Origin: Nocardiopsis coralli
Lineage (GTDB): Bacteria > Actinomycetota > Actinomycetes > Streptosporangiales > Streptosporangiaceae
Reading direction: 5' to 3'
Length of the DNA stretch: 64,000 nt
Assembly: GCF_014892575.1 (NCBI RefSeq)
Contig: NZ_JADBGI010000008.1
Coordinates: 1-64,000, forward strand
Position numbers and translations under genes: made by a program. The notes under the pieces are model-generated. The model ran no database searches, was not told where the DNA came from, and worked only from the letters and a program-made list of their open reading frames with translations. Position 1 is the stretch's first letter. Every line of letters starts with the position of its first letter. Positions 26,025 to 35,214 of this stretch are shown one piece after another.

Positions 26025-26981
26025 TCAGCCCTTGCCTCGGCTGCGCTGATTTTGATTCACCCTTCCGTATGTGCTCATGACTGCGCCGGTGTGACCGCGG
26101 ATCCAGACCGGGGCCTGGATCCGGCTCTCGGCAGGTTGCTCACCACCTGGGCTCGCGGTGCTCGCAGTCCCTGTCTTCGACTTGGCCTGGCCCTGCTGGA
26201 GTGCCCGCTCGAAAGAGAGTTTCATTCCTCCGTCATCGAGTCTCTCGGTCGAGGTTACTTCACCCTCCTTGATCGTCTTTCTGGCGCTGCTCAAATAGTC
26301 GTCAACGGCCTCGCCCTGGCGCTCTTCAGGGGGTAGATCCCGTTGGTGCTTTCGGGAATGGTAAGCCGTTGAGAGTTCGTGCCCCATGCCGATTTGGTCA
26401 GCCTGATCGCGGACAGAGGAGACGATCTCGTCCGTGGGGCGGTCCAGAGATACCTCAACCTCCTGTGCGCCGTCCGCACGCACGCGTTGCAGGTCATGCT
26501 CCAGTGTCTCTCCGACCTTCTCCTGGTCCTGGCCGAGCTTGGAGAGTGCCAGCTTCTCTTGTTCTGGCTTGTAAAGCTGTTTCTCCTCCAGCGAGAGATT
26601 TCGCTTCTCTTCATCGTACAGAGACTTGAAGTACTCGTATCGGTAAGCGCACAACCGAGGGTTCGAGTCATCGCCGGCTTCGGCGAACTTGAAGCAAGCG
26701 TGCATCGATGATCGAGAGGCGTCGATCATGTCGCGGCCGCTCTGCTTTTTGGCGTCGGTCGCGCCCATGGACGGGAATTGGTTGTCGACGACGGTCTTGG
26801 AGAAACGGGTCCATTCGCCATCCGAACGGTCTCGGTCCCCCCGAAGAGCGTCGATGTCTTCCTGGTCCACACCTGCCCAGCGCAGAAGCTCCTCGCTTCT
26901 TTCGGCCAGCTTCCTCCGAGCGTCGAGAGCTTCGGGGGGCAGGCCGGGCTGCGGACCGGGGGGTTCCGGGGATGTGTCCAT
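26025..26981 (-). CDS. Putative toxin-like protein with C-terminal nuclease-like domain, 318 aa
   Basis: The N-terminal half (1-155) is charged and helical, without signal peptide or membrane segment. The C-terminal domain (about 160-310) contains YHSRKH (His208, Lys211, His212), a helix with YLSSARKTIKEG, GGMKLSFER, and finally GHTGAVMSTYGRV. This order of a KH pair, a middle Gly/Leu strand and a terminal Thr-Tyr resembles small RNase toxins of the barnase/EndoU/colicin-like fold. I cannot confirm the family by reading alone. GC content and codon choice are visibly lower than in neighbours (for example AAA, AGA and TTG codons), suggesting horizontal acquisition. A partner gene follows directly. 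Confidence 0.55.
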   Translation of the reverse strand: MDTSPEPPGPQPGLPPEALDARRKLAERSEELLRWAGVDQEDIDALRGDRDRSDGEWTRFSKTVVDNQFPSMGATDAKKQSGRDMIDASRSSMHACFKFAEAGDDSNPRLCAYRYEYFKSLYDEEKRNLSLEEKQLYKPEQEKLALSKLGQDQEKVGETLEHDLQRVRADGAQEVEVSLDRPTDEIVSSVRDQADQIGMGHELSTAYHSRKHQRDLPPEERQGEAVDDYLSSARKTIKEGEVTSTERLDDGGMKLSFERALQQGQAKSKTGTASTASPGGEQPAESRIQAPVWIRGHTGAVMSTYGRVNQNQRSRGKG

Positions 26982-27160
26982 GAGGGTCCAGTCACAGTCA
27001 GGTTCGGGGCCGGCGACAGAGAGCGGCGACCACGCCCTGTCGTGTCCCGTGTGACGCACGCGGCGCCGCGCGGGTTCTGAACCGGCCCCGCACACGACGG
27101 TGGGGGCGGAGCCGGCCGGCTCCACCCCCACCTCTCACGTGTCGGGTACGTCCCCCTGCC

Positions 27161-27808
27161 TCACTCGGGCCGGGGGCCGTCCTTGGCGCGTTCCTCCTCG
27201 GCGTCCTGGCGCCGGGCACGCAGCTCCGCGGCACGGTACTCCTCCTGGCTCACGTCGGGGAGGATGCCCTCCTGCTGCAGCGCGGGCCCCTGTTCGGCCT
27301 GGTTCGGGAACCCCTCGGGGTCGGCCGGGGCGTTGGGCGCAGTGGTCGGCGACTTCTCCTCGGCGGCTGCCGGGGAGTGCACGACCGCGGTCCGGCCCAC
27401 ACTGCGCAGCAGCGTCACGATCGCGATACCGGCGACCAGGTTGATCACGGCGGTCGCAAGCTGGCTCGGGACCTCTGCGACCTGGCTGAACGGCGTGACG
27501 GCGGCGATGGCCACGGCCAGGCCCATGATCCAACCGAAGAAGGTCAGCGCACGCGGCGCCGACAGCAGCAACATGTGCAGCAGGGCGGTCGCGACGAGCG
27601 CGATCACACCTGCCAGGAGAGCGTAGGCGGCGGTGCTCGTGTCACCGAGATACCCGGCCTCCTCGGGAGCGAGGACGGGGATGTCGAAGACGCCGCGGAA
27701 GACGAGCGTTCCCGCGAGGATCACCAGCGCCGCGACGACCGCGGTGGCGAGCCCTCCGGACCAGAGCCGAGAGACGTTGACGGCCCGTTCACTTCCGATT
27801 TCGCTCAT
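27161..27808 (-). CDS. Four-helix membrane protein (DUF6069-like), 215 aa
   Basis: Four hydrophobic helices are predicted between residues about 15 and 135 (LATAVVAALVILAGTLVF, LLAGVIALVATALLHMLLL, GWIMGLAVAIAAVTPF, AVINLVAGIAIVTLL), followed by a hydrophilic tail of about 80 residues rich in Glu, Ala and Arg. The layout resembles DUF6069 proteins, whose function is unknown. The start is the ATG at 27808 with AGAGGGAAA upstream; a longer frame lacks such a site. It is divergent from alr and 179 bases upstream of the toxin-like gene on the same strand, so a link to the toxin pair is possible but unproven. Confidence 0.6.
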   Translation of the reverse strand: MSEIGSERAVNVSRLWSGGLATAVVAALVILAGTLVFRGVFDIPVLAPEEAGYLGDTSTAAYALLAGVIALVATALLHMLLLSAPRALTFFGWIMGLAVAIAAVTPFSQVAEVPSQLATAVINLVAGIAIVTLLRSVGRTAVVHSPAAAEEKSPTTAPNAPADPEGFPNQAEQGPALQQEGILPDVSQEEYRAAELRARRQDAEEERAKDGPRPE

Positions 27809-27899
27809 ACCGATTTCCCTCTTCAGGGTGTGGAATTCGGTCGAAAGGCACATACCCGCAGGTCTTCAGAGGTAATCCAGGCGTGGAAGACTGGAGGGC

Positions 27900-29027
27900 A
27901 TGGCACACTTCGCGCGCGCCCGCGTCGATCTCGGGGCGCTCTCCGGCAATGCCCGGCTCCTCAAGGAGCGTGCGGGAGGCACCCCGCTCATGGGGGTCGT
28001 CAAGGCCGACGGTTATGGGCACGGCATGGTGCAGGCCGCCCACGCCATGCTCGCCGGCGGCGCGACCTGGCTGGGCACGGCCCACATCGGGGAGGGCCTC
28101 GAGCTGCGCCGGGCCGGCATCAGCGCGCCCGTGCTGTCCTGGATCATCCCGCCGGGCGAACCGGTCGGCGAGGGCATCGCGGCCGGCCTCGACCTCGGCG
28201 TGAGTGACATGGCCGTCCTGGAGACGGTCGTGTCCGAGGCCCGCCGCCTCGACCGCACCGCCCGAGTCCAGCTCAAGGCCGACACCGGGCTCAACCGCGG
28301 CGGGGTCTCCCCGGGCGACTGGGAACGTGTCGTGGCGGCCGCCGCCCGCGCCGAGACCGACGGGCTCATCAAGGTCAGCGGCGTCTGGTCGCACTTCGCC
28401 TGCGCCGACGAACCCGGCCACCCCTCGATCGCCGCGCAGCTGGACGCCTTCCACGAGGCCCTGGCCACCGCCGACAAGGCCGGGCTGGAGCCCGAGGTGC
28501 GCCACATCTCCAACTCCGCGGCGCTGCTCACCCTGCCCGAGGCCCGTTTCGACCTCGTGCGCGCCGGGATCGCTGGTTACGGTCTGTGCCCGATCCCGGA
28601 TCTCGACGTGCCCGGATTGCGGCCCGCGATGACCCTGGAGTCCCGCGTCGCCCTCACCAAGCGTGTCCCGGCCGGCAGCGGCGTCTCCTACGGCCACCGC
28701 TACGTCACCGACCGCGAGACCTCCCTCGCCCTGGTGCCCCTCGGATACGCGGACGGGGTGCCCCGCGCCGCCACCAACCGGGGCCCCGTCCTGCTCGGTG
28801 ACCGGGCCCGCACCATCGCGGGAACAGTCTGCATGGACCAGTTCGTTGTCGATGTCGGGGACGACGACGTGTCGGCGGGGGAGTACGCGGTCCTCTTCGG
28901 CGACCCCTCCCGGCAACCCGGCGCCCCCACCGCGCAGGACTGGGCCACCGTGCTCGACACGATCCCCTACGAGATCGTCACCAGGGTCGGCGTCCGCGTC
29001 CCGCGCGAGTACACGGCGCTCCCCTGA
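27900..29027 (+). CDS. alr: Alanine racemase, 375 aa
   Basis: A PLP-dependent racemase that makes D-alanine for peptidoglycan. The PLP lysine is Lys35 in MGVVKADGYGHG. The second catalytic residue is the Tyr in SGVSYGHRYVT, and CMDQFVVDVG and the C-terminal YEIVTRVG motif are present. Length fits the family. GGAGG lies very close to the ATG. It starts the alr-tsaE-tsaB-rimI-tsaD order typical of actinobacteria, all on the plus strand. Confidence 0.95.
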   Translation: MAHFARARVDLGALSGNARLLKERAGGTPLMGVVKADGYGHGMVQAAHAMLAGGATWLGTAHIGEGLELRRAGISAPVLSWIIPPGEPVGEGIAAGLDLGVSDMAVLETVVSEARRLDRTARVQLKADTGLNRGGVSPGDWERVVAAAARAETDGLIKVSGVWSHFACADEPGHPSIAAQLDAFHEALATADKAGLEPEVRHISNSAALLTLPEARFDLVRAGIAGYGLCPIPDLDVPGLRPAMTLESRVALTKRVPAGSGVSYGHRYVTDRETSLALVPLGYADGVPRAATNRGPVLLGDRARTIAGTVCMDQFVVDVGDDDVSAGEYAVLFGDPSRQPGAPTAQDWATVLDTIPYEIVTRVGVRVPREYTALP

Positions 29028-29152
29028 GCCCGGACCCGGCGAACCGTCCGCACAGGTGCCGGACCCGCCATAACCTGGATCGGGGGCGCGAACCGCGGCC
29101 GCACCGGCCCGAACCCGCCTCCCGAACACATCCGACACGAGCAGCGAGCCCC

Positions 29153-29659
29153 ATGACAGAAGCGACATCCACCGCACACGGGGCCCACGCGCGCACGGTC
29201 GGCGCCGCCACCGACGACGCCATGCGCGCTCTGGGCCGCGACCTGGCCGCCCTGACACACCCGGGCGACCTGCTCATCCTCTCCGGCCCCCTCGGCGCCG
29301 GGAAGACCACCCTCACCCAGGGCCTCGGCGAAGGCCTGGGCGTGCGCGGGTCGGTCACCTCACCCACGTTCGTCATCTCCCGTATCCACCCGTCCCTCGT
29401 CGGCGGTCCCGCACTCGTGCACGTGGACGCCTACCGCCTCTCCGGCGCCGACGAGATCGACGACATCGACCTCGACATGACCCTCCCCGACTCCGTCACG
29501 GTCGTGGAGTGGGGCGAGGACGTCGCCGAGGGCCTGGCCGAGGAACGGCTCGAGATCGACATCGAACGCCACCCCGACGACACCCGCACCGTCCACCTGC
29601 GCCCCGTCGGCGCCCGCTGGACCGGTGCCGAGCTGCCCGGCGAACCCGGGAACGGATAG
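29153..29659 (+). CDS. tsaE: tRNA t6A biosynthesis ATPase TsaE, 168 aa
   Basis: A small P-loop ATPase with Walker A GPLGAGKTTL, the family block SVTSPTFVISR, then LVHVDAYRL and VVEWGED. TsaE drives turnover of the TsaB-TsaD complex that adds threonylcarbamoyl to A37 of ANN-decoding tRNAs. The first 20 residues are a non-conserved extension. tsaB follows after 11 bases. Confidence 0.95.
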   Translation: MTEATSTAHGAHARTVGAATDDAMRALGRDLAALTHPGDLLILSGPLGAGKTTLTQGLGEGLGVRGSVTSPTFVISRIHPSLVGGPALVHVDAYRLSGADEIDDIDLDMTLPDSVTVVEWGEDVAEGLAEERLEIDIERHPDDTRTVHLRPVGARWTGAELPGEPGNG

Positions 29660-29670
29660 GCAGGTCACCC

Positions 29671-30348
29671 GTGCTGCTCCTGGCCTTCGACACCGCCACG
29701 CCGGCGGTCACCGCGGCGATCGGTGAGAGCGCCCCCGACGGCTCCTTCACGATGCGCGCCTCGGCCTCCTCGGTCGACGCGCGCCGCCACGGCGAGCTCC
29801 TCGCGCCCACCGTCCGCGACATCACCGCCGAGGCGGGCCTGACCCTGGCCGACCTCGACGCGATCGCGGTCGGTATCGGCCCCGGCCCCTACACCGGCCT
29901 GCGGGTCGGGCTCGCCACCGCGCACGCCCTCGCCGACGGGCTCGGCATCCCCTGCCACGGGGTCGCCACCCTCGACGCCCTGGCCCTGGCCACCGGGCGC
30001 ACCGAGCCGTTCGTGGCGATGACCGACGCGCGCCGCAAGGAGGTGTTCTGGGCCCGCTACGACGACCACCGCACCCGCGTGGGCGAGGTCGCCGTCGCCA
30101 AGCCCGCCGAGCTCGACACCGGCGGGCTCCCGCTGGTCGGGGACGGCGCGCGCATGTACGCCGACGTGTTCGGTGACACGGCCGCCCACCCCGAGCCGCT
30201 GCTGCCCGACGCCGCCGCCATGGCCGAGCTCGCCCTGGACCGCCTGCACCGCGGCGAGTCGCTGCCCGAACCCCGGCCGCTGTACCTGCGCCGCCCCGAC
30301 GCCGCCGCCCCCGCGGGACCGAAGAAGGTGCGCCAGTGGGTGAAGTGA
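29671..30348 (+). CDS. tsaB: tRNA t6A biosynthesis protein TsaB, 225 aa
   Basis: The actin-like fold protein that dimerises with TsaD. It begins [18 protein letters not shown] and contains [21 protein letters not shown], the TsaB hallmark. Key TsaD catalytic histidines are absent, as expected. The GTG at 29671 is the only start compatible with the family N-terminus. Its 3' end overlaps the rimI start region. Confidence 0.95.
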   Translation: MLLLAFDTATPAVTAAIGESAPDGSFTMRASASSVDARRHGELLAPTVRDITAEAGLTLADLDAIAVGIGPGPYTGLRVGLATAHALADGLGIPCHGVATLDALALATGRTEPFVAMTDARRKEVFWARYDDHRTRVGEVAVAKPAELDTGGLPLVGDGARMYADVFGDTAAHPEPLLPDAAAMAELALDRLHRGESLPEPRPLYLRRPDAAAPAGPKKVRQWVK

Positions 30349-30815
30349 GCCCGGTGCACCTGCGCCCCATGACCCTCGCCGACGTCGGCCCCGTCATGGC
30401 GCTGGAGACCGCCCTGTTCCCCGAGGACGCCTGGAGCCAGAACGTCCTCCTCGGCGAACTCGCCGAACCCGGCCGCCACTACGTCGTCGCCGAGTCCGAC
30501 GGCGGGATCGTCGGTTACGCGGGCCTGCGCGCGGTCGCGCCCGACGGCGACGTGCAGACCATGGCCGTCGACCGGAACCTGTGGGGCAGCGGCGTGGGCC
30601 GAGCCCTGCTCACCGAGCTCCTCGACGAGGCCGGGCGGCGCGGCATCACCCACATGTTCCTGGAGGTGCGCGACGACAACCCGCGCGCCCAGAAGCTCTA
30701 CACCGACTTCGGGTTCGCCCGGATCGGGGTACGGCGCGGCTACTACAACGGCGCCGACGCGATCGTCATGCGCCGCGTCGACGAGGCCGGTTCCGGCCAG
30801 GAGGAGGACCGATGA
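30336..30815 (+). CDS. rimI: Ribosomal-protein-alanine N-acetyltransferase RimI, 159 aa
   Basis: A GNAT acetyltransferase with the acetyl-CoA loop [26 protein letters not shown] and [12 protein letters not shown], the standard RimI C-terminal motif. RimI acetylates the N-terminus of a ribosomal protein. The GTG at 30336 is preceded by AAGAAGG. An alternative GTG at 30345 would overlap the tsaB stop as GTGA. The stop overlaps the tsaD start (ATGA). Confidence 0.9.
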   Translation: MGEVSPVHLRPMTLADVGPVMALETALFPEDAWSQNVLLGELAEPGRHYVVAESDGGIVGYAGLRAVAPDGDVQTMAVDRNLWGSGVGRALLTELLDEAGRRGITHMFLEVRDDNPRAQKLYTDFGFARIGVRRGYYNGADAIVMRRVDEAGSGQEEDR

Positions 30816-31846
30816 GCGACCACCCGCTGATCCTCGGGATCGAGACCTCGTGCGACGAGACCGGTGTCGGTCTGGTGCGCGGACACGAACTGTTGGGTGA
30901 CCAGGTCGCCTCCAGCGTCGAGCAGCACGTGCGCTTCGGCGGGGTCGTGCCCGAGGTCGCCAGCCGCGCCCACCTGGAGGCGATGGTGCCCACCGTGCAG
31001 CGGGCCCTCGACTCCGCGGGTGTGAAGGCCGCCGACGTGGACGCCGTCGCCGTCACCGCGGGCCCGGGGCTGGCCGGCGCCCTGCTCGTGGGGGTCTCCG
31101 CCGCCAAGGCCTACGCCATGGCGCTCGGCAAGCCGCTCTACGGCGTCAACCACCTCGTCGGCCACGTCGCCGTCGACCAGCTCGAGCACGGGCCGCTGCC
31201 CAAGCCGGCGATCGCGCTCCTGGTCTCGGGCGGGCACACGTCGCTGCTGCAGGTCAACGACGTGGCCACCGACGTGGTCTCGCTCGGCGACACCGTCGAC
31301 GACGCCGCGGGCGAGGCCTACGACAAGGTCGCCCGCCTGCTGGAGCTGCCCTACCCGGGCGGCCCGCACATCGACAAGGCCGCGCAGCGCGGCGGCAGCT
31401 CGGCGCTGCGGTTCCCACGCGGCAAGTGGGGCGACGGCACCTACGACTTCTCCTTCTCCGGGCTCAAGACCGCCGTGGCCCGCCACGTCGAGGACGCCGA
31501 CCGGTCCGGGAGCCCGCTCGTGGTCGCCGACATCGCCGCGGCCTTCCAGGACTCGGTCGTGGACGTGCTCACCCGCAAGGCCGTCGACGCCTGCGTGGAG
31601 AACGGCGTCAGCACCCTCGTCATCAGCGGCGGTGTCGCGGCCAACTCCGCGCTGCGCGCTCTGGCGGAGCAGCGGTGCGCCGAGGCCGGCGTCGAACTGC
31701 GCATCCCGCGCCCGCGCCTGTGCACCGACAACGGTGCGATGATCGCCGCCCTGGGTGCGGAAGTCGTGGCCGCCGGGCTGCCGCCGTCGTCGCTGGACCT
31801 GGCCACCGACACCTCGCTGCCGGTCTCCATGCCCCTTGCGGTCTGA
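30812..31846 (+). CDS. tsaD: tRNA threonylcarbamoyladenosine transferase TsaD, 344 aa
   Basis: The catalytic subunit of t6A synthesis. It opens with [16 protein letters not shown], has the metal-binding HxxxH in NHLVGHVAV, the ATP-binding VSGGHT, the family block [13 protein letters not shown] and the C-terminal [11 protein letters not shown] and [11 protein letters not shown]. Length is normal. GAGGAGG precedes the ATG, which overlaps the rimI stop by 4 bases. Confidence 0.97.
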   Translation: MSDHPLILGIETSCDETGVGLVRGHELLGDQVASSVEQHVRFGGVVPEVASRAHLEAMVPTVQRALDSAGVKAADVDAVAVTAGPGLAGALLVGVSAAKAYAMALGKPLYGVNHLVGHVAVDQLEHGPLPKPAIALLVSGGHTSLLQVNDVATDVVSLGDTVDDAAGEAYDKVARLLELPYPGGPHIDKAAQRGGSSALRFPRGKWGDGTYDFSFSGLKTAVARHVEDADRSGSPLVVADIAAAFQDSVVDVLTRKAVDACVENGVSTLVISGGVAANSALRALAEQRCAEAGVELRIPRPRLCTDNGAMIAALGAEVVAAGLPPSSLDLATDTSLPVSMPLAV

Positions 31847-31868
31847 TCGGCCCGGTCTCTGACACCAT

Positions 31869-31900
31869 CGGGGCAGCCCTGACCAGCACGGGCCGCCCCG
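31869..31900 (+). terminator. Hairpin after tsaD
   Basis: Two 11-base arms (CGGGGCAGCCC and GGGCCGCCCCG) pair with one mismatch around a 10-base loop, 22 bases after the tsaD stop. No T-run follows. It probably ends or attenuates the alr-tsaD transcript before the small downstream frame. Confidence 0.5.
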
Positions 31901-31936
31901 CACTGCAGCAACCGGAGAAGAGAGCACACCCCAGAC

Positions 31937-32020
31937 GTGAGCACCGTACTGCTGATCATCATCACCCTCTGTGTCTTCATCGCCGTCATGAGCGGCGTGC
32001 AGGCCAAGAGGAAGAAGTGA
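31937..32020 (+). CDS. Small single-helix membrane peptide, 27 aa
   Basis: A GTG-initiated frame encodes a hydrophobic helix (VLLIIITLCVFIAVM) followed by a basic end (KRKK) and a TGA. This is a credible small membrane protein with a cytoplasmic basic tail by the positive-inside rule. The nearest purine-rich sequence (GGAGAAGAG) is about 15 bases before the GTG, rather far. No homologue is recognised. Codon third positions are GC-rich apart from the hydrophobic core. Confidence 0.4.
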   Translation: MSTVLLIIITLCVFIAVMSGVQAKRKK

Positions 32021-32127
32021 CCGGAGCACCCGTCGGAACGCGTGCCGTGTTCCGGCGGGTGTCCGTGTGTTCACGCCGGATCCCCCCGGGCCTGGAGCGC
32101 TTCGCGGGCGTGTGATGGGGTGCCGGT

Positions 32128-33090
32128 ATGTTCGCGATCACAGCAGCACGCTTCGACACCGAGGACCCGGTCTCCGCGCTCGAGGCCGGGCAGCGCCCCG
32201 ACCCGGAACCGCGCGAGGGCTGGACGACCGTCCGCGTGAAGGCCGCCTCCCTCAACCACCACGACCTGTGGAGCCTGCGCGGGGTGGGCATCAAGGAGGA
32301 CCAGCTCCCCATGGTCCTGGGCTGCGACGCCGCCGGGGTGGACGAGGACGGCAACGAGGTCGTCGTGCACGGCCTCGTCGGCGACCCCACGGCCGGCGGT
32401 GTCGAGGCCGGCGTGAAGCCCTCCCTGCTCTCCGAGGTCTACGACGGCACGTTCGCCGAGAAGGTGCTCGTGCCCCGCCAGAACCTCGTGCCCAAACCCC
32501 CGGAGCTCTCCTTCGAGGAGGCTTCCTGCCTGCCCACGGCCTGGCTGACCGCCTACAGCATGCTTTTCGGCAAGGCCGACCTGAACCCCGGTTCCCCGAT
32601 CCTGGTGCAAGGTGCAGGCGGCGGGGTCTCGGCCGCGCTCATCACCCTGGCCTCGCACGTCGGGCACCGCGTGTACGTGACCAGCCGCAGCGAGGAGAAG
32701 CGGGAACGGGCCAAGGGCCTGGGCGCGCACGCCGTGCTGGCCTCCGGGGAGCGCCTGCCCGAGCGGGTCGACGCGGTCTTCGACTCCGTCGGCCAGGCCA
32801 CCTGGAAGCACTCGCTGCGCGCCGTCAAGCCCGGTGGCGCCATCATCACCTGCGGCGCGACCAGCGGTGACGCCCCCTCCGCGGAGCTGACGCGGGTCTT
32901 CTTCCTGCAGCTGCGGGTGATCGGGTCGACCATGGGCACCAAGCCGGAGCTGGAAGCCCTCACGCAGATGCTCGCCTCCACCGGCCTGCGCCCCGGCATC
33001 GACCGGGTCCTGCCGCTGGAGCGGGCGGAGGAAGGGTTCCGGGCCATGGCCGAGGGCGAGCTCTTCGGCAAGGTCGTCTTCACCGCCTGA
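32128..33090 (+). CDS. Zinc-type alcohol dehydrogenase/quinone oxidoreductase family protein, 320 aa
   Basis: A medium-chain reductase with an N-terminal GroES-like domain (VRVKAASLNHHDLWSLRG) and a Rossmann domain starting LVQGAGGGVSAALI. The structural-zinc cysteine cluster is absent and only one Cys lies near the catalytic zone (LGCDAAG), pointing to the zinc-free quinone-reductase side of the family, NADPH-dependent. It is convergent with the aconitase gene, with 9 bases between stops. Substrate unknown. Confidence 0.85.
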   Translation: MFAITAARFDTEDPVSALEAGQRPDPEPREGWTTVRVKAASLNHHDLWSLRGVGIKEDQLPMVLGCDAAGVDEDGNEVVVHGLVGDPTAGGVEAGVKPSLLSEVYDGTFAEKVLVPRQNLVPKPPELSFEEASCLPTAWLTAYSMLFGKADLNPGSPILVQGAGGGVSAALITLASHVGHRVYVTSRSEEKRERAKGLGAHAVLASGERLPERVDAVFDSVGQATWKHSLRAVKPGGAIITCGATSGDAPSAELTRVFFLQLRVIGSTMGTKPELEALTQMLASTGLRPGIDRVLPLERAEEGFRAMAEGELFGKVVFTA

Positions 33091-33099
33091 CCCGCGGGA

Positions 33100-35058
33100 T
33101 CAGCTCAGCTCTCTCCTCATCAGGGGGATCTCGCCGCCGGCGAGCACCGCGTCCACCTGGTGGGGGGAGAGGTTGTGGCGCAGCTCGTAGCGTTCGCCCG
33201 AGTCGCGTCCCACCGCCGTCAGCGGCCCGCCCGAGGCCAGGGCGTCGCGCAGGCCGTCCAGGACCAGCACGTCGCCGGCGGAGATCCGGTCGTGGTCGGC
33301 CGGGTCGGCGAACTCCAGCGCCAGCACCCCGAAGTTGGCCAGGTTCTGCCAGTGGATGCGCGCGTACGACTTCGCGATGACAGCGTGCAGACCCAGGTAG
33401 CGGGGTGTGATGGCGGCGTGCTCGCGCGAGGACCCCTGGCCGTAGTTCTCCCCGCCCACGATGATGTGGCCGGTCGTGTCCGCGATCTCCGCCGCCCGCT
33501 GCGGGTAGTCCGGGTCGATCTGCGTGAACGTGAACCGCGCCAGCTCGGGGATGTTGGACCGGAACGGCAGCGCCCGCGCCCCGGCCGGGGAGATCTCGTC
33601 GGTCGAGACATTGTCCCCGGTCTTGAGCAGCACGGGCGCCTCGATGCGGTCCGGGAGCTCGGGCAGGTCGGGCAGGGCGGAGATGTTGGGCCCCTTCACC
33701 AGCTCCTGCTCGCGGGCCTCCTCCGGCGGGAGCGGCGGCACGAACATCGCCGGGTTCACCGTCGCCGGGTCCGGCTGCTCGGGGCGCGGGTACTCCATCC
33801 CGAGTTCGGCCGCCAGGTCGCGCGGGTCGGTGATGGCACCGGTCAGCGCCGAGGCGGCCGCGGTCTCGGGTGAGCACAGCCAGACGGAGTCCTCCTTGGT
33901 CCCCGAACGCCCCGGGAAGTTGCGGGGGAACGTGCGCAGCGAGTTCCGGCCCACCGCAGGGGCCTGGCCGATCCCGATGCAGCCCAAGCAGCCGGCCTGG
34001 TGGATGCGCGCGCCCGCGTTGATGAGGTCGAGCACCGCGCCGGCCTTGGTCAGGTCGGACAGCGTCTGCCGCGACGACGGGTTGACGTCGAAGCTCACGG
34101 AACTGTCGGTCTGCCGCCCGCGCAGCATCTCCGCTGCGACGGCGAAGTCGCGGTGGCCCGGGTTGGCCGACGACCCGATGACGACCTGGCTGACCTCCCG
34201 GCCCGCCACCTCGCGCACCGGAACCACGTTGCCGGGTGAGGACGGCGCCGCGATCAGCGGTTCGATCCCCGACAGGTCGATGTGCTCGTGGTCGTCGTAC
34301 TCGGCGCCCTCGTCGGCGGCCAGCTCACGGAAGTCGTCCTCCCGCCCCTGCGAGCGCAGGAACGCCCGCACCGCACCGTCGGAGGGGAACACCGTCGTCG
34401 TGGCGCCGAGCTCCGCGCCCATGTTCGCGATGACGTGGCGGTCCATCGCGGTGAGCGTCTCCACCCCGGGCCCGTGGTACTCGATGATCCGGTTCACGCC
34501 GCCGGAGACCCCGTGCCGGCGCAGCATCTCCAGGATCACGTCCTTGGCCGAGCTCCAGTCGGGGAGTTCGCCGTCGAGGTACACACCCCAGATGCGGGGC
34601 ATGCGCAGGCGCAGCGGGCGGCCGGCGATCGCCATCGCCACCTCCAGTCCCCCGACCCCGATCGCGAGCATGCCGAGGGAACCGGCTGCACAGGTGTGGG
34701 AGTCGGAGCCGACCATCGTGGCGCCCGGGATCCCGAACCGCTGCATGTGGGTCGGGTGGGACACCCCGTTGCCGGCCTTGGAGTACCAGAGCCCGTAGCG
34801 TCGGCAGCCCGAGTGGAGGAACGTGTGGTCCTCGGCGTTCTTCTCGTCCGCCTGGAGCAGGTTGTGGTCCACGTACTGGACACTGCGCTGTGTGGCCGCC
34901 CGGTCCAGGCCGAGCGCCTCGAGCTCCTGCATGACCAGGGTGCCGGTCGCGTCCTGGGTGAGCGTCTGGTCGACGGCGATCCCGATCTCCTCGCCGGGTA
35001 CTGCCTCGCCCCAGGCCAGGTGGTCGCCGATGAGCTTGTGCGCGACGGTGCGTGCCAT
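33100..35058 (-). CDS. Aconitate hydratase, short form, 652 aa
   Basis: A [4Fe-4S] hydratase of the aconitase/homoaconitase superfamily. The cluster cysteines are visible in GSDSHTCAAGS and in HQAGCLGCIGIG. The swivel domain at the C-terminus contains GGENYGQGSSREHAA, the substrate-binding loop. At 652 residues it is the shorter mitochondrial-like type, not the 900-residue AcnA usual in actinobacteria, so the genome may encode another aconitase. The ATG lies shortly after a purine-rich GGGAGG. Reaction citrate to isocitrate is most likely; a related hydratase substrate cannot be excluded. Confidence 0.85.
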   Translation of the reverse strand: MARTVAHKLIGDHLAWGEAVPGEEIGIAVDQTLTQDATGTLVMQELEALGLDRAATQRSVQYVDHNLLQADEKNAEDHTFLHSGCRRYGLWYSKAGNGVSHPTHMQRFGIPGATMVGSDSHTCAAGSLGMLAIGVGGLEVAMAIAGRPLRLRMPRIWGVYLDGELPDWSSAKDVILEMLRRHGVSGGVNRIIEYHGPGVETLTAMDRHVIANMGAELGATTTVFPSDGAVRAFLRSQGREDDFRELAADEGAEYDDHEHIDLSGIEPLIAAPSSPGNVVPVREVAGREVSQVVIGSSANPGHRDFAVAAEMLRGRQTDSSVSFDVNPSSRQTLSDLTKAGAVLDLINAGARIHQAGCLGCIGIGQAPAVGRNSLRTFPRNFPGRSGTKEDSVWLCSPETAAASALTGAITDPRDLAAELGMEYPRPEQPDPATVNPAMFVPPLPPEEAREQELVKGPNISALPDLPELPDRIEAPVLLKTGDNVSTDEISPAGARALPFRSNIPELARFTFTQIDPDYPQRAAEIADTTGHIIVGGENYGQGSSREHAAITPRYLGLHAVIAKSYARIHWQNLANFGVLALEFADPADHDRISAGDVLVLDGLRDALASGGPLTAVGRDSGERYELRHNLSPHQVDAVLAGGEIPLMRRELS

Positions 35059-35162
35059 GTGCGCGCCTCCCTACCGCCGAGGTGGTGTGAGGGGCTGGTC
35101 CGGGTCCTTACCCGCTCACCCCGCCGGGGATGCCTCGTCCCCCGGGTGGCCCCACACACGCG

Positions 35163-35191
35163 GGGCCCGGCCGCGCGGTGCGGCCGGGCCC
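35163..35191. terminator. GC-rich hairpin, copy 1
   Basis: Perfect 12-base arms GGGCCCGGCCGC and GCGGCCGGGCCC flank the loop GCGGT. The hairpin lies at the 3' side of the nuclease-like gene fragment. It could act as a bidirectional terminator. Identical hairpins lie at 36168, 37173 and 38270. Confidence 0.7.
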
Positions 35192-35214
35192 GTGAGGAAC
35201 GGGTGCGTTGGGGC

